A stretch of DNA of 6,829 nucleotides. Origin: Planctomycetaceae bacterium. GTDB taxonomy: Bacteria > Planctomycetota > Planctomycetia > Pirellulales > Pirellulaceae. The notes beneath the pieces were generated by a model, which saw only the letters and a list, made by a program, of their open reading frames with translations, was not told where the DNA came from and ran no database searches. The position numbers and the translations under genes were made by a program. The DNA lies in NCBI GenBank assembly GCA_007129635.1, contig SKVE01000608.1, positions 1 through 6,829 on the forward strand. The letters are read 5' to 3'. This document shows, in pieces, positions 1 through 6,604 of the stretch (positions are counted from its first letter, which is position 1; each line of letters starts with the position of its first letter).

Positions 1-737
1 CAACGGCCCATGGGCCAGGGCGCCGGCTCGCGGAGTTGGACGCTGCTGGATTCCAAATCCACCGAACGGATGTGATGGATCGACGTTTCCCAGGAGTGAT
101 AGACCACGACGATGGCGTCCTGCAGACGATCCCACTGCCGGATATCGCCTTTGTGGAAATAGAAGCTGCGATTCGCTCCAGCCGACGTAGGCCCGTCGGT
201 GCGAAAGAACTGGCCGCGGTTCGGCGTTCGAGCCCGCGTGCGACGTTGGCCGTCGACAAACAACTGGTTGAACCGCCAGAGTTCGCCCTCGACGGTTTTC
301 GGCACCGAGGTGGACCAGAAATGCCCGTCCTGCTTCCAGCCGGTGATCGGCACGCCTCCGCTGATCACCGGGCGCTGGCCGGGATAAGCCGCATAGGTCA
401 CCGGAAAGGCCTCGGTGCCCGAGTCCTCGGGCGTGAACACCAGCGGCTCGTGCTGCCGATAGACGCCAGCACGCAACAGGACCGTGATGGCCGCCGTGGG
501 ACCACTGGCATTCCGCTGGCGAACCGCCTGCTGGGCTCGTTGAAGCGTGGCGAACGGACCGTCCGTCCGCTCTGTATTGGGCTCGGCCAACGCCCCCGAC
601 CAATCGTCATCGCCAGTCGGAGCCACGTACAATCGACTCGGTTCGTCGGCCCCCTGGCCGATCGACGGCAGCAGCAGCGAAAAAACAGCCAGGGTGAACA
701 AGCAGGGCAAGGCACATCGTCGGAGGGAAGTCGGCAT
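1..737 (-). CDS. Secreted right-handed beta-helix protein, GH141-like (partial, N-terminal 245 codons)
   Basis: The frame is open from an ATG at 737 to the left edge, so the 3' part is missing. The start is supported by AAAGG at 746-750, 8 nt upstream. Residues 1-30 form a signal peptide: basic MPTSLRR, a hydrophobic stretch to about residue 24, and a likely cleavage after 'SIGQGA'. The mature protein opens with 'LYVAPTGDDDWSG' (37-48) and 'TDGPFATLQRAQQAVR' (58-73), then 'ITVLLRAGVY' (84-93), 'FTPEDSGTEAFPVTYAAYPG' (101-120), and 'VVVYHSWETS' (210-219). This order is typical of bacterial parallel beta-helix proteins grouped with or near glycoside hydrolase family 141 (fucosidase/xylanase members are known). 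Its role is presumably polysaccharide cleavage in the periplasm or outside the cell. The catalytic region is not in the window, so the activity cannot be stated. It is transcribed divergently from the esterase gene. An uncharacterised beta-helix carbohydrate-binding or epimerase-like protein is an alternative. Confidence 0.85.
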   Translation of the reverse strand, partial: MPTSLRRCALPCLFTLAVFSLLLPSIGQGADEPSRLYVAPTGDDDWSGALAEPNTERTDGPFATLQRAQQAVRQRNASGPTAAITVLLRAGVYRQHEPLVFTPEDSGTEAFPVTYAAYPGQRPVISGGVPITGWKQDGHFWSTSVPKTVEGELWRFNQLFVDGQRRTRARTPNRGQFFRTDGPTSAGANRSFYFHKGDIRQWDRLQDAIVVVYHSWETSIHHIRSVDLESSSVQLREPAPWPMGR

Positions 738-812
738 CGAAGTTACCTTTCATCGCCCAAGTCGCCGTTCGGATGACTCGGACAAACTCGTGAGGGAAAT
801 CATCGGGCGCTT

Positions 813-840
813 AGTATACCATCTGAGACGCCGTTGACGA
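813..840 (-). promoter_or_regulatory. Sigma70-like extended -10 promoter candidate for the beta-helix gene
   Basis: On the minus strand, TATACT (plus 813-818) matches the -10 consensus at 5 of 6 positions and is preceded by TGG, giving an extended -10. TCGTCA (plus 835-840) lies 16 bp upstream and matches the -35 consensus at 4 of 6. The predicted transcript would start near 806 and have a leader of roughly 70 nt before the ATG at 737. This rests on consensus matching only; planctomycete promoters are poorly defined. Confidence 0.45.
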
Positions 841-887
841 GTCGACAAGCGATTTGTCTTGTGTTACGCCTTCCTGCACGAGGTCGC

Positions 888-916
888 TTGAAGCGTCGAT
901 CCGTTCGAAGTATCTT
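888..916 (+). promoter_or_regulatory. Sigma70-like promoter candidate for the esterase/sialidase-like unit
   Basis: TTGAAG (888-893) and TATCTT (911-916) are separated by 17 bp; each matches its consensus at 4 of 6 positions. A transcript would start near 923, leaving about 59 nt of leader before the ATG at 982. It lies back to back with the minus-strand candidate at 813-840, about 50 bp apart, so one regulator bound between them could control both directions. Consensus match only. Confidence 0.35.
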
Positions 917-981
917 TCAACTAAGACAATCCATGTAGGAAGCAATTTAGTCCAGCCCGGTTCCGAAATCGAGGCCAAGTT

Positions 982-1989
982 ATGAGAAGCCCATTGATGA
1001 CAAACTCGCGGTGTCTTGGCGTGATGGCAATCGCCGGCCTGCTGCTGGGGTTCGCTTGGGTCGATTCAAAAAGCGGTTCTGTGGTCGGCTTGTCCGAAGC
1101 ACCCACGCCGGGCCGCCACGCGTTTTCGCTGGACGTCGAGGGGCTGACACGACATTACCTGGTCCATGTTCCTCGCGGATACCGAGCCGACAAGGACTGG
1201 CCGGTGCTGTTGATGTTTCACGGCGGGGGTGGGCGCGCGGAGGTGGCGATGGAGGAGACCGGTTGGGCCGCCCAAGCCGACCGGTCGGGCTTCCTGGCCG
1301 TCTTCCCCGAAGGAACTCGGTCCAACCCCGATCGCCCGGCGCGATTCGCCGGCAACCCGCAGAGTTGGAACGATGGTTCGCAACGTCCGGCTGTGGGCGC
1401 TGTGGAACGCGGCGTGGACGATGTGGCGTTTGTCGACGCGATGTTGGAGGACCTGAAGTCGCGTTTCGCGGTCGATGTGCGCCGCATCTACGCCACCGGT
1501 TTTTCCAACGGGGCGTCGATGGCCTTCCGGCTGGCACGTCAGCGCCCGACCACATTTGCTGCCATCGCTCCGATCGCTGGCGGCGACTGGCTCGAAGCGT
1601 TAAAGCCCGATCGAGCTGCGCCCGTCCTGTACATCACCGGGACCGAAGACCCGCTGAATCCGATCGACGGGGGCGAGGTGCGTATCGGCCGGAGATCGTA
1701 CGGGCGAAAGCCGCCCGTGCGGCAGTTGATCGACCGGTGGGTCGCCCTGCATCATGTGGTCGACGACCCGCGCGTCGTCTTCGACCGCGACGGTGCCCGA
1801 GGCCTTGCTTACCGGGGTGGATCAGGTGAGCAGGCTGTGGTGTACTATACGCTGGACGGCCACGGTCACCATTGGCCGGGCGGGAAGTCGCTACTACCGG
1901 CATGGCTGGTCGGGCCAAACATTGCATCGCTATCAGCCACGGATGTCGTGTGGCAATTCTTCGCAGCCCATGCGCTGTCGAACGATTGA
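982..1989 (+). CDS. Exported alpha/beta-hydrolase esterase, LpqC/PHB-depolymerase family (335 aa)
   Basis: This is a serine esterase of the family that includes polyhydroxybutyrate depolymerases, feruloyl esterases and LpqC. The catalytic triad is visible. 'FHGGGG' (79-84) is the oxyanion-hole region, 'GFSNGA' (173-178) is the nucleophile elbow with Ser175, 'GTEDPLNP' (220-227) carries Asp223, and 'GHGHHWPGG' (293-301) supplies His296, equivalent to the family's GGHxWPG. 'FPEGT' (108-112) and 'VDDVAFVDAMLEDL' (145-158) are also typical. The N-terminus has a hydrophobic segment at about 11-26 without a clear AxA cleavage site, so it may be a signal peptide or a membrane anchor. ATG 982 has GAGG at 971-974; an ATG at 997 is a weaker alternative because it would shorten the charged N-terminus. 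It is followed 45 bp downstream by the sialidase-like gene. In this setting, removing acetyl, feruloyl or similar esters from a polysaccharide is more likely than PHB degradation, but this is inferred. Confidence 0.9.
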   Translation: MRSPLMTNSRCLGVMAIAGLLLGFAWVDSKSGSVVGLSEAPTPGRHAFSLDVEGLTRHYLVHVPRGYRADKDWPVLLMFHGGGGRAEVAMEETGWAAQADRSGFLAVFPEGTRSNPDRPARFAGNPQSWNDGSQRPAVGAVERGVDDVAFVDAMLEDLKSRFAVDVRRIYATGFSNGASMAFRLARQRPTTFAAIAPIAGGDWLEALKPDRAAPVLYITGTEDPLNPIDGGEVRIGRRSYGRKPPVRQLIDRWVALHHVVDDPRVVFDRDGARGLAYRGGSGEQAVVYYTLDGHGHHWPGGKSLLPAWLVGPNIASLSATDVVWQFFAAHALSND

Positions 1990-2021
1990 TCTTTGCGAAG
2001 GCATTCGTTCGTTCCATCAAC

Positions 2022-2027
2022 AAGGAG
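2022..2027 (+). promoter_or_regulatory. Shine-Dalgarno AAGGAG that fixes the sialidase-like start
   Basis: AAGGAG lies 7 nt upstream of the ATG at 2035. The frame is open further upstream to a TTG at 1993, but that start has no such site and would put 14 residues, including several charged ones, before the signal peptide. Confidence 0.8.
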
Positions 2028-2034
2028 TATCGCA

Positions 2035-3288
2035 ATGCAAGTCAAACAGCATGGATTGAAAAATCGAGTCTACAAGCTGCTTGTGATGGTCTTAGGCCTT
2101 CTGCTCCCGCAGTCAGGTTCGGCCCTTGGCGGCGAACCGTCCGGCGACCCGCCGCTGACGTCGGTCGGATTGGCAGCCGAAGGCGGACTGGAACCATTTC
2201 TGGGCGAATCGAAGTTCCAGGCGCAGACCTTGTTTCAAGGGCAGCGTTTCCCGAACGTCGTCGTCGCCACCGATGGTTCCGTGCTGGCGACTTGGGGGGG
2301 CCGTCCTTCGAATCACAGCTATCTGGTCCGCCGCAGCTCGGACGGCGGCGCGACATGGGAACCGACGCAGACGATCGCCCAGCCCGGCTTTCACGGCGGC
2401 GGGGCCCTGGTCGATGAACGCAGCGGGCATGTCTTCCTGTTCGTCGATGGATCGCATCCACCCCGTTCGCCCCAAGAGACGATTGGGGATCTGGAGGTCT
2501 ATCGCAGTGAAGATCACGGCAAGACGTGGAAGAAGGTCGACGTCGTCATCCAGCCCGACGTGAACGGTTTTGTACCGGCTCGACACATGGCCGAATCGGG
2601 AACCACGCTTCGCCACGGTGCCAAGGCCGGTCGGCTGATCCGGCCGGCTCGAGTGTACTACGGCGATGTGGGCGATCATCCTTATGGCTACAACACGGCG
2701 ATTTTCAGCGACGACGGCGGGACGAACTGGCAGCCCAGCGCTCCATTTCCAGCCTTGGGGACCGGCGAGGGGACGCTGGCCGAGTTGGCCGACGGGCGAG
2801 TTTATTACAATTCACGCCGCCACTGGGCTCCGGAAGGCGAAAACCCGCGGATGCGCTGGGTCGCCTACAGCAACGATTCCGGCGAAACCTGGGAAGATCT
2901 ATCGATCAGCCGCGTGTTGCCCGACGGCGACCAAAACCGCGACTATGGCCTGATGGCCGGACTGGTACGCCTGCCGATCGCGGAACGGGATATCCTGGTG
3001 TTCAGCAACATCCAGTCGCAGGCGGGCCGTCAAGGCGGTACCGTGTGGGCCAGCTTCGACGGGGGAAGAACGTGGCCGCTGAAACGGCTGGTCGAACCAG
3101 GCGGCTTTGCCTACTCGTCGCTCGCAGCCGGCCGTCCCGGCACACCTAGCGAAGGTTGGATCTATCTGCTGTTCGAAACCGGTGGCCACCCGGACTCGAA
3201 CGGCCGCATCGCCCGTTTCAACCTGACTTGGTTGCTGGAAGGCACGCCGACCGACGATGGTCAAATCCCGACATGGGTGTCGCCCTGA
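2035..3288 (+). CDS. Secreted sialidase-fold (GH33-like, BNR/Asp-box) protein, 417 aa
   Basis: This is a six-bladed beta-propeller of the sialidase superfamily, predicted to act on a glycan outside the cytoplasm. A signal peptide covers about residues 1-33 (basic start, hydrophobic 14-24, 'GSALG'). Five Asp-boxes are present: SSDGGATW 101-108, SEDHGKTW 158-165, SDDGGTNW 225-232, SNDSGETW 279-286 and SFDGGRTW 340-347. Arg71 of 'QRFPNVVV' matches the sialidase RIP arginine. Glu245 and Arg261 ('GEGTLAELADGRVYYNSR', 244-261), Arg332 and Tyr360 ('GFAYSSLA') have the same spacings as I recall for Micromonospora NedA (E260, R276, R342, Y370). The odd point is the loop after the first strand: 'GRPSNHSYLVRRS' is shorter than usual and shows no Asp at the place of the general acid/base. 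It may therefore be a sialidase with a replaced acid, another glycosidase on this fold, or a binding protein. The closest pairing is with the upstream esterase. Confidence 0.85.
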   Translation: MQVKQHGLKNRVYKLLVMVLGLLLPQSGSALGGEPSGDPPLTSVGLAAEGGLEPFLGESKFQAQTLFQGQRFPNVVVATDGSVLATWGGRPSNHSYLVRRSSDGGATWEPTQTIAQPGFHGGGALVDERSGHVFLFVDGSHPPRSPQETIGDLEVYRSEDHGKTWKKVDVVIQPDVNGFVPARHMAESGTTLRHGAKAGRLIRPARVYYGDVGDHPYGYNTAIFSDDGGTNWQPSAPFPALGTGEGTLAELADGRVYYNSRRHWAPEGENPRMRWVAYSNDSGETWEDLSISRVLPDGDQNRDYGLMAGLVRLPIAERDILVFSNIQSQAGRQGGTVWASFDGGRTWPLKRLVEPGGFAYSSLAAGRPGTPSEGWIYLLFETGGHPDSNGRIARFNLTWLLEGTPTDDGQIPTWVSP

Positions 3289-3303
3289 ATCGAATGAGTT
3301 GCC

Positions 3304-4824
3304 TCACCGAGGAGCGCGAAAGGAACCGCCCCAAAGCGGCTCGATCATTTCCGCATCGAGTTTTTCGAACGAATCGATCAGTTCCTGCAACTGCTGGGGA
3401 TACTCGGCGGCCAGATCTTCGGCTTCTCCCACATCGTTGGCCAAGTCGTACAACTCCCAGGGACGCTTGGCCGCCGGCCGATGAATCTTCCAGTTGCCTA
3501 GACGCAGTGCCGCACGGCCACCCATGCGCCAATAGTGTTGTTCGCGGATCGGCAGGTCGGTTTCGCCGGTCAGATGCGGGAGCATGTTGGTGCCGTCCAG
3601 GTCCGGAGGCACTTGCGCACCGGCGGCGGCCAGTATCGTGGGCAGCAGATCGAGCGTGCTGACCATGCGGGTTTCCGTCCGGCCGGCGGGCAGATGCTCG
3701 GGCCAGCGGACGATCATGGGCACACGGATGCCGCCTTCCAAGTACTGACCCTTCTCGCCACGCAGCGGATAGTTACTGGACGTCAATTCGCGGGTGGCGC
3801 CGCCATTATCGCTCAAGAAGATGACCAACGTCTGCCGCTCCAAATCTTCGCGTTGCAGACGCTGCAGCACGCGGCCGATCCCGTCATCCAACTGGGCGAG
3901 CATGGCGGCGAAGATGCGGCGTTGGATGTCGGGCAGGTGAGCGAACTTTTGCATGTACGGGTCCGCGCCCTGTAGAGGGCTGTGGACGGCACTGTAAGCC
4001 AGATACAGAAAAAACGGTTGGGCGCGGTAGCGGATGATGAAGTCCTCCGCCTCGCGGGAAAAAGCGTCCGTCAGGTTCGCTGTTTCGATCACAGGTTGGC
4101 TGCCGCGTACGATCGGGTTGTTGGCATCGTAGTCCGGTTCGAAACGTCCCATGTGCGTCGTCCAGATCATCCGACCGTCGGGAGATGTCCAGCGACCCTG
4201 GGAACCGTCCGGCAGGACTCGGCGCCGCAGCCAGGTGATATGTCCGGACCACGGAGGCGGCACGTAGTAATGGCCTTCGTGCAAAAAGCCGAAAAATTCG
4301 TCGAACCCACGACGCTGAGGATGAAATCTCGCCGAGGCGCCCAGATGCCATTTGCCGACCAACCCGGTCACATAGCCGGCTTCGCGCAGATGATCCGCCA
4401 GGGTGCGTTGTTCGGTCGGCAGACCGATCGCCGGGTCGTCATTCCATGCACCGGTCGGATTCAGCTCGAAGCCAAACCGTGTCTGATAACGGCCCGTTAG
4501 CAGCGCGGCCCGTGACGGGGCACAGAACGACGCGGTAACGTAAGCGTCCGTAAATCGAATCCCCTCGCCGGCCAGACGATCCAAGTGCGGCGTTGGGATC
4601 TCGGTCCCGCCGTAAGAACCCAGCTCTCCGTAGCCCAAGTCATCGACCAAAATCAGCACCACGTTCGGCGCCCTACCCGGTGGTTCTCCCAACGCTGCCT
4701 GCTCCCACATCGTCGGCAGGAAAGAAGATCCGAGAACGACGATCCATGCCGCCAACATGCACGACACTCGAAAACGTGGATGGAGACGACGCGAAAACCG
4801 ACAGAAAAACTCGATACGATTCAT
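3304..4824 (-). CDS. Secreted type I (formylglycine, Cys-type) sulfatase, 506 aa
   Basis: It belongs to the arylsulfatase A/N-acetylgalactosamine-6-sulfatase-like family (sulfatase class S1) and hydrolyses sulfate esters, here probably on a polysaccharide. The metal site begins with Asp61-Asp62 in 'NVVLILVDDLGYGELGSYGG' (54-73). Cys101 in 'CAPSRAALLTGRY' is the CxPSR residue converted to formylglycine by a maturase not seen here. 'GYVTGLVGKWHLG' (150-162) is the second signature with Lys158 and His160. His281 ('AVHSPLQG'), Asp339-Asn340 ('FLSDNGGA') and Lys358 ('GEKGQYLEGG') complete the usual set, so it looks active. Residues 1-46 hold a signal sequence (hydrophobic 20-36) preceded by SRR. 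The ATG at 4824 is chosen because GAGAGGG (4832-4838) lies 7 nt upstream. It sits 23 bp after the DUF1559 gene on the same strand and ends 15 bp from the convergent sialidase-like gene. The exact substrate is unknown. Confidence 0.95.
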   Translation of the reverse strand: MNRIEFFCRFSRRLHPRFRVSCMLAAWIVVLGSSFLPTMWEQAALGEPPGRAPNVVLILVDDLGYGELGSYGGTEIPTPHLDRLAGEGIRFTDAYVTASFCAPSRAALLTGRYQTRFGFELNPTGAWNDDPAIGLPTEQRTLADHLREAGYVTGLVGKWHLGASARFHPQRRGFDEFFGFLHEGHYYVPPPWSGHITWLRRRVLPDGSQGRWTSPDGRMIWTTHMGRFEPDYDANNPIVRGSQPVIETANLTDAFSREAEDFIIRYRAQPFFLYLAYSAVHSPLQGADPYMQKFAHLPDIQRRIFAAMLAQLDDGIGRVLQRLQREDLERQTLVIFLSDNGGATRELTSSNYPLRGEKGQYLEGGIRVPMIVRWPEHLPAGRTETRMVSTLDLLPTILAAAGAQVPPDLDGTNMLPHLTGETDLPIREQHYWRMGGRAALRLGNWKIHRPAAKRPWELYDLANDVGEAEDLAAEYPQQLQELIDSFEKLDAEMIEPLWGGSFRAPR

Positions 4825-4831
4825 GCGGATG

Positions 4832-4838
4832 CCCTCTC
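4832..4838 (-). promoter_or_regulatory. Shine-Dalgarno GAGAGGG deciding the sulfatase start
   Basis: The purine run GAGAGGG on the minus strand lies 7 nt upstream of the ATG at 4824. Two in-frame ATGs at 4851 and 4848 overlap the stop codon of the DUF1559 gene (ATGATGA arrangement). They could allow translational coupling but would add nine residues before the signal sequence and have no comparable site. Confidence 0.65.
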
Positions 4839-4847
4839 GTGGTGTCA

Positions 4848-6467
4848 TCATCGGTAATCGTCAGCGGGGGCATCGGCCTTCATGAACAATCGTATCAATA
4901 TCTCGGGGTCGATGGTTTCACTGATGGCACGTATGCTGGCATCGCCAAGGAGGGCTTGAAAGATGCGGGGCCGCAGTCCGAGCAGTCCCTCGAGCGGTCG
5001 TTCCAAGTTCGGTTCGAAGTCGACTGGCCGAGTCCACTCGACCGCCGACTGGTCATTGGCCTCGACGACCATCACGGTGTTCGACAGCCCACCGGTAAAA
5101 TCGCGGAAGGAAAGCCCACGGGGTGTCTTATCCGGCTGTTTTGGTGCGATGAACGTCATGTCTTCGCCACGCACTCCCAGATAATTGGTTTTGCCCAGGG
5201 GGGCTCGGCTGCCGGGCGCTTGGTACACCTGCGGGATTTGAGGGATCAGTTGCCGGTTGTGCGGGCTGTCCCAGGGCTCGTCCAACCGAAACTGCTCGTA
5301 CAATATCCTTTGCTCCAAGAATGGCAGCAAATGCACTCGCCAACTGAGCAGCGGTTTGCCGTCGGCGTCCATGTTGTACGCGGCGGGCAGTGCTCGATAG
5401 GTGTCGTGGAAATTGTGCATGGCCAAGCCGATGTGTTTCAGGTTGCTCATGCCTTGCGTCCGGCGAGCCGCCTCGCGCGCCGCCTGGACCGCGGGCAATA
5501 GCAGGGCGACCAGGACGCCGCCGGTGGTGGCATAGTCGGCACTCAAGGTGACCAGCACCTGGTTGCCGTCTCGAGTCGGACGCAGACGGCCCTCGATCAT
5601 GTTGGCGACTCGGACCAGATAACGTTGCATCGCCTGCTGTTCGGGATCGTCGCCGGCGTCGGGCATCTCCTGAAACATCTGCCCCAACAGCATCTGCTTG
5701 GCAAATCCCAAGCCCTGTTGCAGCGTCGATTCGATCTTCTGAGCGGCGGCTTCGTCCGTAGCGATCAGCTTGATGCCACTGTTCCGCTCGCGGGACAGAT
5801 TCAACGCGATCATCACGGTATCCAATTGGTCCGGCAATTCCAGCAGACCGAGCAAGGGCGGCGGCAGGGGAGGCATCTGAACCAAGAACTGGTTGACCAG
5901 GTCGCGGACGGGAGCGACGGCCAGCACGGCGGTGATGTCGTTCCGCATCGGAGTGCGGGTGAGGATCTGGCGTAGCGGGCTGTCCGCGTCGGGCGTCTGG
6001 ATCATCTCGCGCAGCATCGGCTCGGTGCCGATCAGCAGCGTTTGGTCGTCGATTTGGCAAATGCTGGGATCCGTCGGAAACAGGGCGCGCCGGTAGGCGA
6101 CCTCTCCGATCGTCGCTGGTTCCGTTTGATCCAGCCACTCGCCGCCCAATTGCTGCGGTTGGGCGAAACGCAGCACCACTCCCCAGTCCGGCGGCTCGTC
6201 CTCGGTCGGTGCTGCGGCGAAGCCGATCGCGGTCCGGATCGTCAGCGGATCGAAGCCCATCTGCCGCTGGACAGAAACCTGGACGACTTCCCACGGCATC
6301 AACTCCAACTCGGGCGATTTCGCCAACCGCTCGAGGTGCAACACCACCGCTGCCACGGCTCGCCCCGGAACATGCGACAGATCGATTTCCTCGGCCGCAC
6401 GGCCAACAGTCGGAATCAGCACCAGGCTGACAGCGAGACAAAAACAACATACAGATCTTGAGAACAT
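4848..6467 (-). CDS. Exported DUF1559-type protein with N-terminal extension (539 aa), function unknown
   Basis: The DUF1559 part is at the C-terminus. '[20 protein letters not shown]' (316-335) and '[20 protein letters not shown]' (341-360) are hallmark blocks, as is '[14 protein letters not shown]' (373-386). They are followed by 'KTNYLGVRG' (426-434), '[17 protein letters not shown]' (454-470) and a variant of the closing motif, '[15 protein letters not shown]' (506-520). DUF1559 proteins normally start with a type IV pilin-like methylation signal. Here the chain instead starts with a Sec signal peptide (1-24, 'IPTVGRAA') followed by a roughly 290-residue N-terminal domain with a '[13 protein letters not shown]' start and '[13 protein letters not shown]' (144-156). 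That domain resembles the front of other long planctomycete DUF1559 proteins I recall, and no catalytic motif is evident. ATG 6467 is preferred because AAAGGA (6476-6481) precedes it by 8 nt; ATGs at 6488 and 6521 lack a site. It is the first gene of a probable two-gene unit with the sulfatase. Confidence 0.88.
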   Translation of the reverse strand: MFSRSVCCFCLAVSLVLIPTVGRAAEEIDLSHVPGRAVAAVVLHLERLAKSPELELMPWEVVQVSVQRQMGFDPLTIRTAIGFAAAPTEDEPPDWGVVLRFAQPQQLGGEWLDQTEPATIGEVAYRRALFPTDPSICQIDDQTLLIGTEPMLREMIQTPDADSPLRQILTRTPMRNDITAVLAVAPVRDLVNQFLVQMPPLPPPLLGLLELPDQLDTVMIALNLSRERNSGIKLIATDEAAAQKIESTLQQGLGFAKQMLLGQMFQEMPDAGDDPEQQAMQRYLVRVANMIEGRLRPTRDGNQVLVTLSADYATTGGVLVALLLPAVQAAREAARRTQGMSNLKHIGLAMHNFHDTYRALPAAYNMDADGKPLLSWRVHLLPFLEQRILYEQFRLDEPWDSPHNRQLIPQIPQVYQAPGSRAPLGKTNYLGVRGEDMTFIAPKQPDKTPRGLSFRDFTGGLSNTVMVVEANDQSAVEWTRPVDFEPNLERPLEGLLGLRPRIFQALLGDASIRAISETIDPEILIRLFMKADAPADDYR

Positions 6468-6475
6468 GACCAACT

Positions 6476-6481
6476 TCCTTT
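6476..6481 (-). promoter_or_regulatory. Shine-Dalgarno AAAGGA deciding the DUF1559 start
   Basis: AAAGGA on the minus strand lies 8 nt upstream of ATG 6467, and the start it selects places the hydrophobic signal peptide at the very N-terminus. The frame stays open upstream to ATGs at 6488 and 6521, but a start there would put up to 18 extra residues in front of the signal peptide. Confidence 0.7.
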
Positions 6482-6575
6482 CCACCATCAGACCAAGCGA
6501 GACAAGATACAGCGGGCACATCGGCCGCCTTTCGCGACGCGCGGGAGGAAATGGCCACCGTGACCCACCGAATTC

Positions 6576-6604
6576 ATCTTATCACGGTGCGTTTGGTGGT
6601 ACAA
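6576..6604 (-). promoter_or_regulatory. Extended -10 promoter candidate for the DUF1559-sulfatase unit
   Basis: On the minus strand, TAAGAT (plus 6576-6581, 4 of 6) is preceded by TGA, giving an extended -10. TTGTAC (plus 6599-6604, 3 of 6) is 17 bp upstream. Transcription would start near 6569 with a leader of about 100 nt before ATG 6467. The -35 is weak and the call relies mainly on the extended -10 and the spacing. Confidence 0.3.

Noticed and set aside
36..776. Long plus-strand frame of 246 codons
   Set aside because: It is codon-for-codon antiparallel to the beta-helix gene, whose minus-strand translation has a signal peptide and clear family motifs. The plus-strand translation resembles nothing and begins at a TTG without a ribosome-binding site.
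1011..1829. Plus-strand frame of 272 codons inside the esterase gene
   Set aside because: It is an Arg/Gly/Pro-rich off-frame product of high GC; the 982-1989 frame contains the full catalytic triad.
1993..2034. Upstream TTG start for the sialidase-like gene
   Set aside because: The ATG at 2035 has AAGGAG at ideal spacing and puts the signal peptide at the N-terminus.
3269..3282. Stem CGACA/TGTCG as an intrinsic terminator
   Set aside because: The stem is only 5 bp, lies inside a coding sequence and is not followed by a T-run on either strand.
3535..3975. Plus-strand frame of 146 codons opposite the sulfatase
   Set aside because: The sulfatase frame has all expected catalytic motifs across this stretch, so this is an antisense shadow.
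5128..6558. Minus-strand frame of 476 codons overlapping the DUF1559 gene
   Set aside because: It is an off-frame shadow rich in Arg, Ala, Gly and Asp with no domain; the competing frame carries the DUF1559 motifs and a signal peptide.
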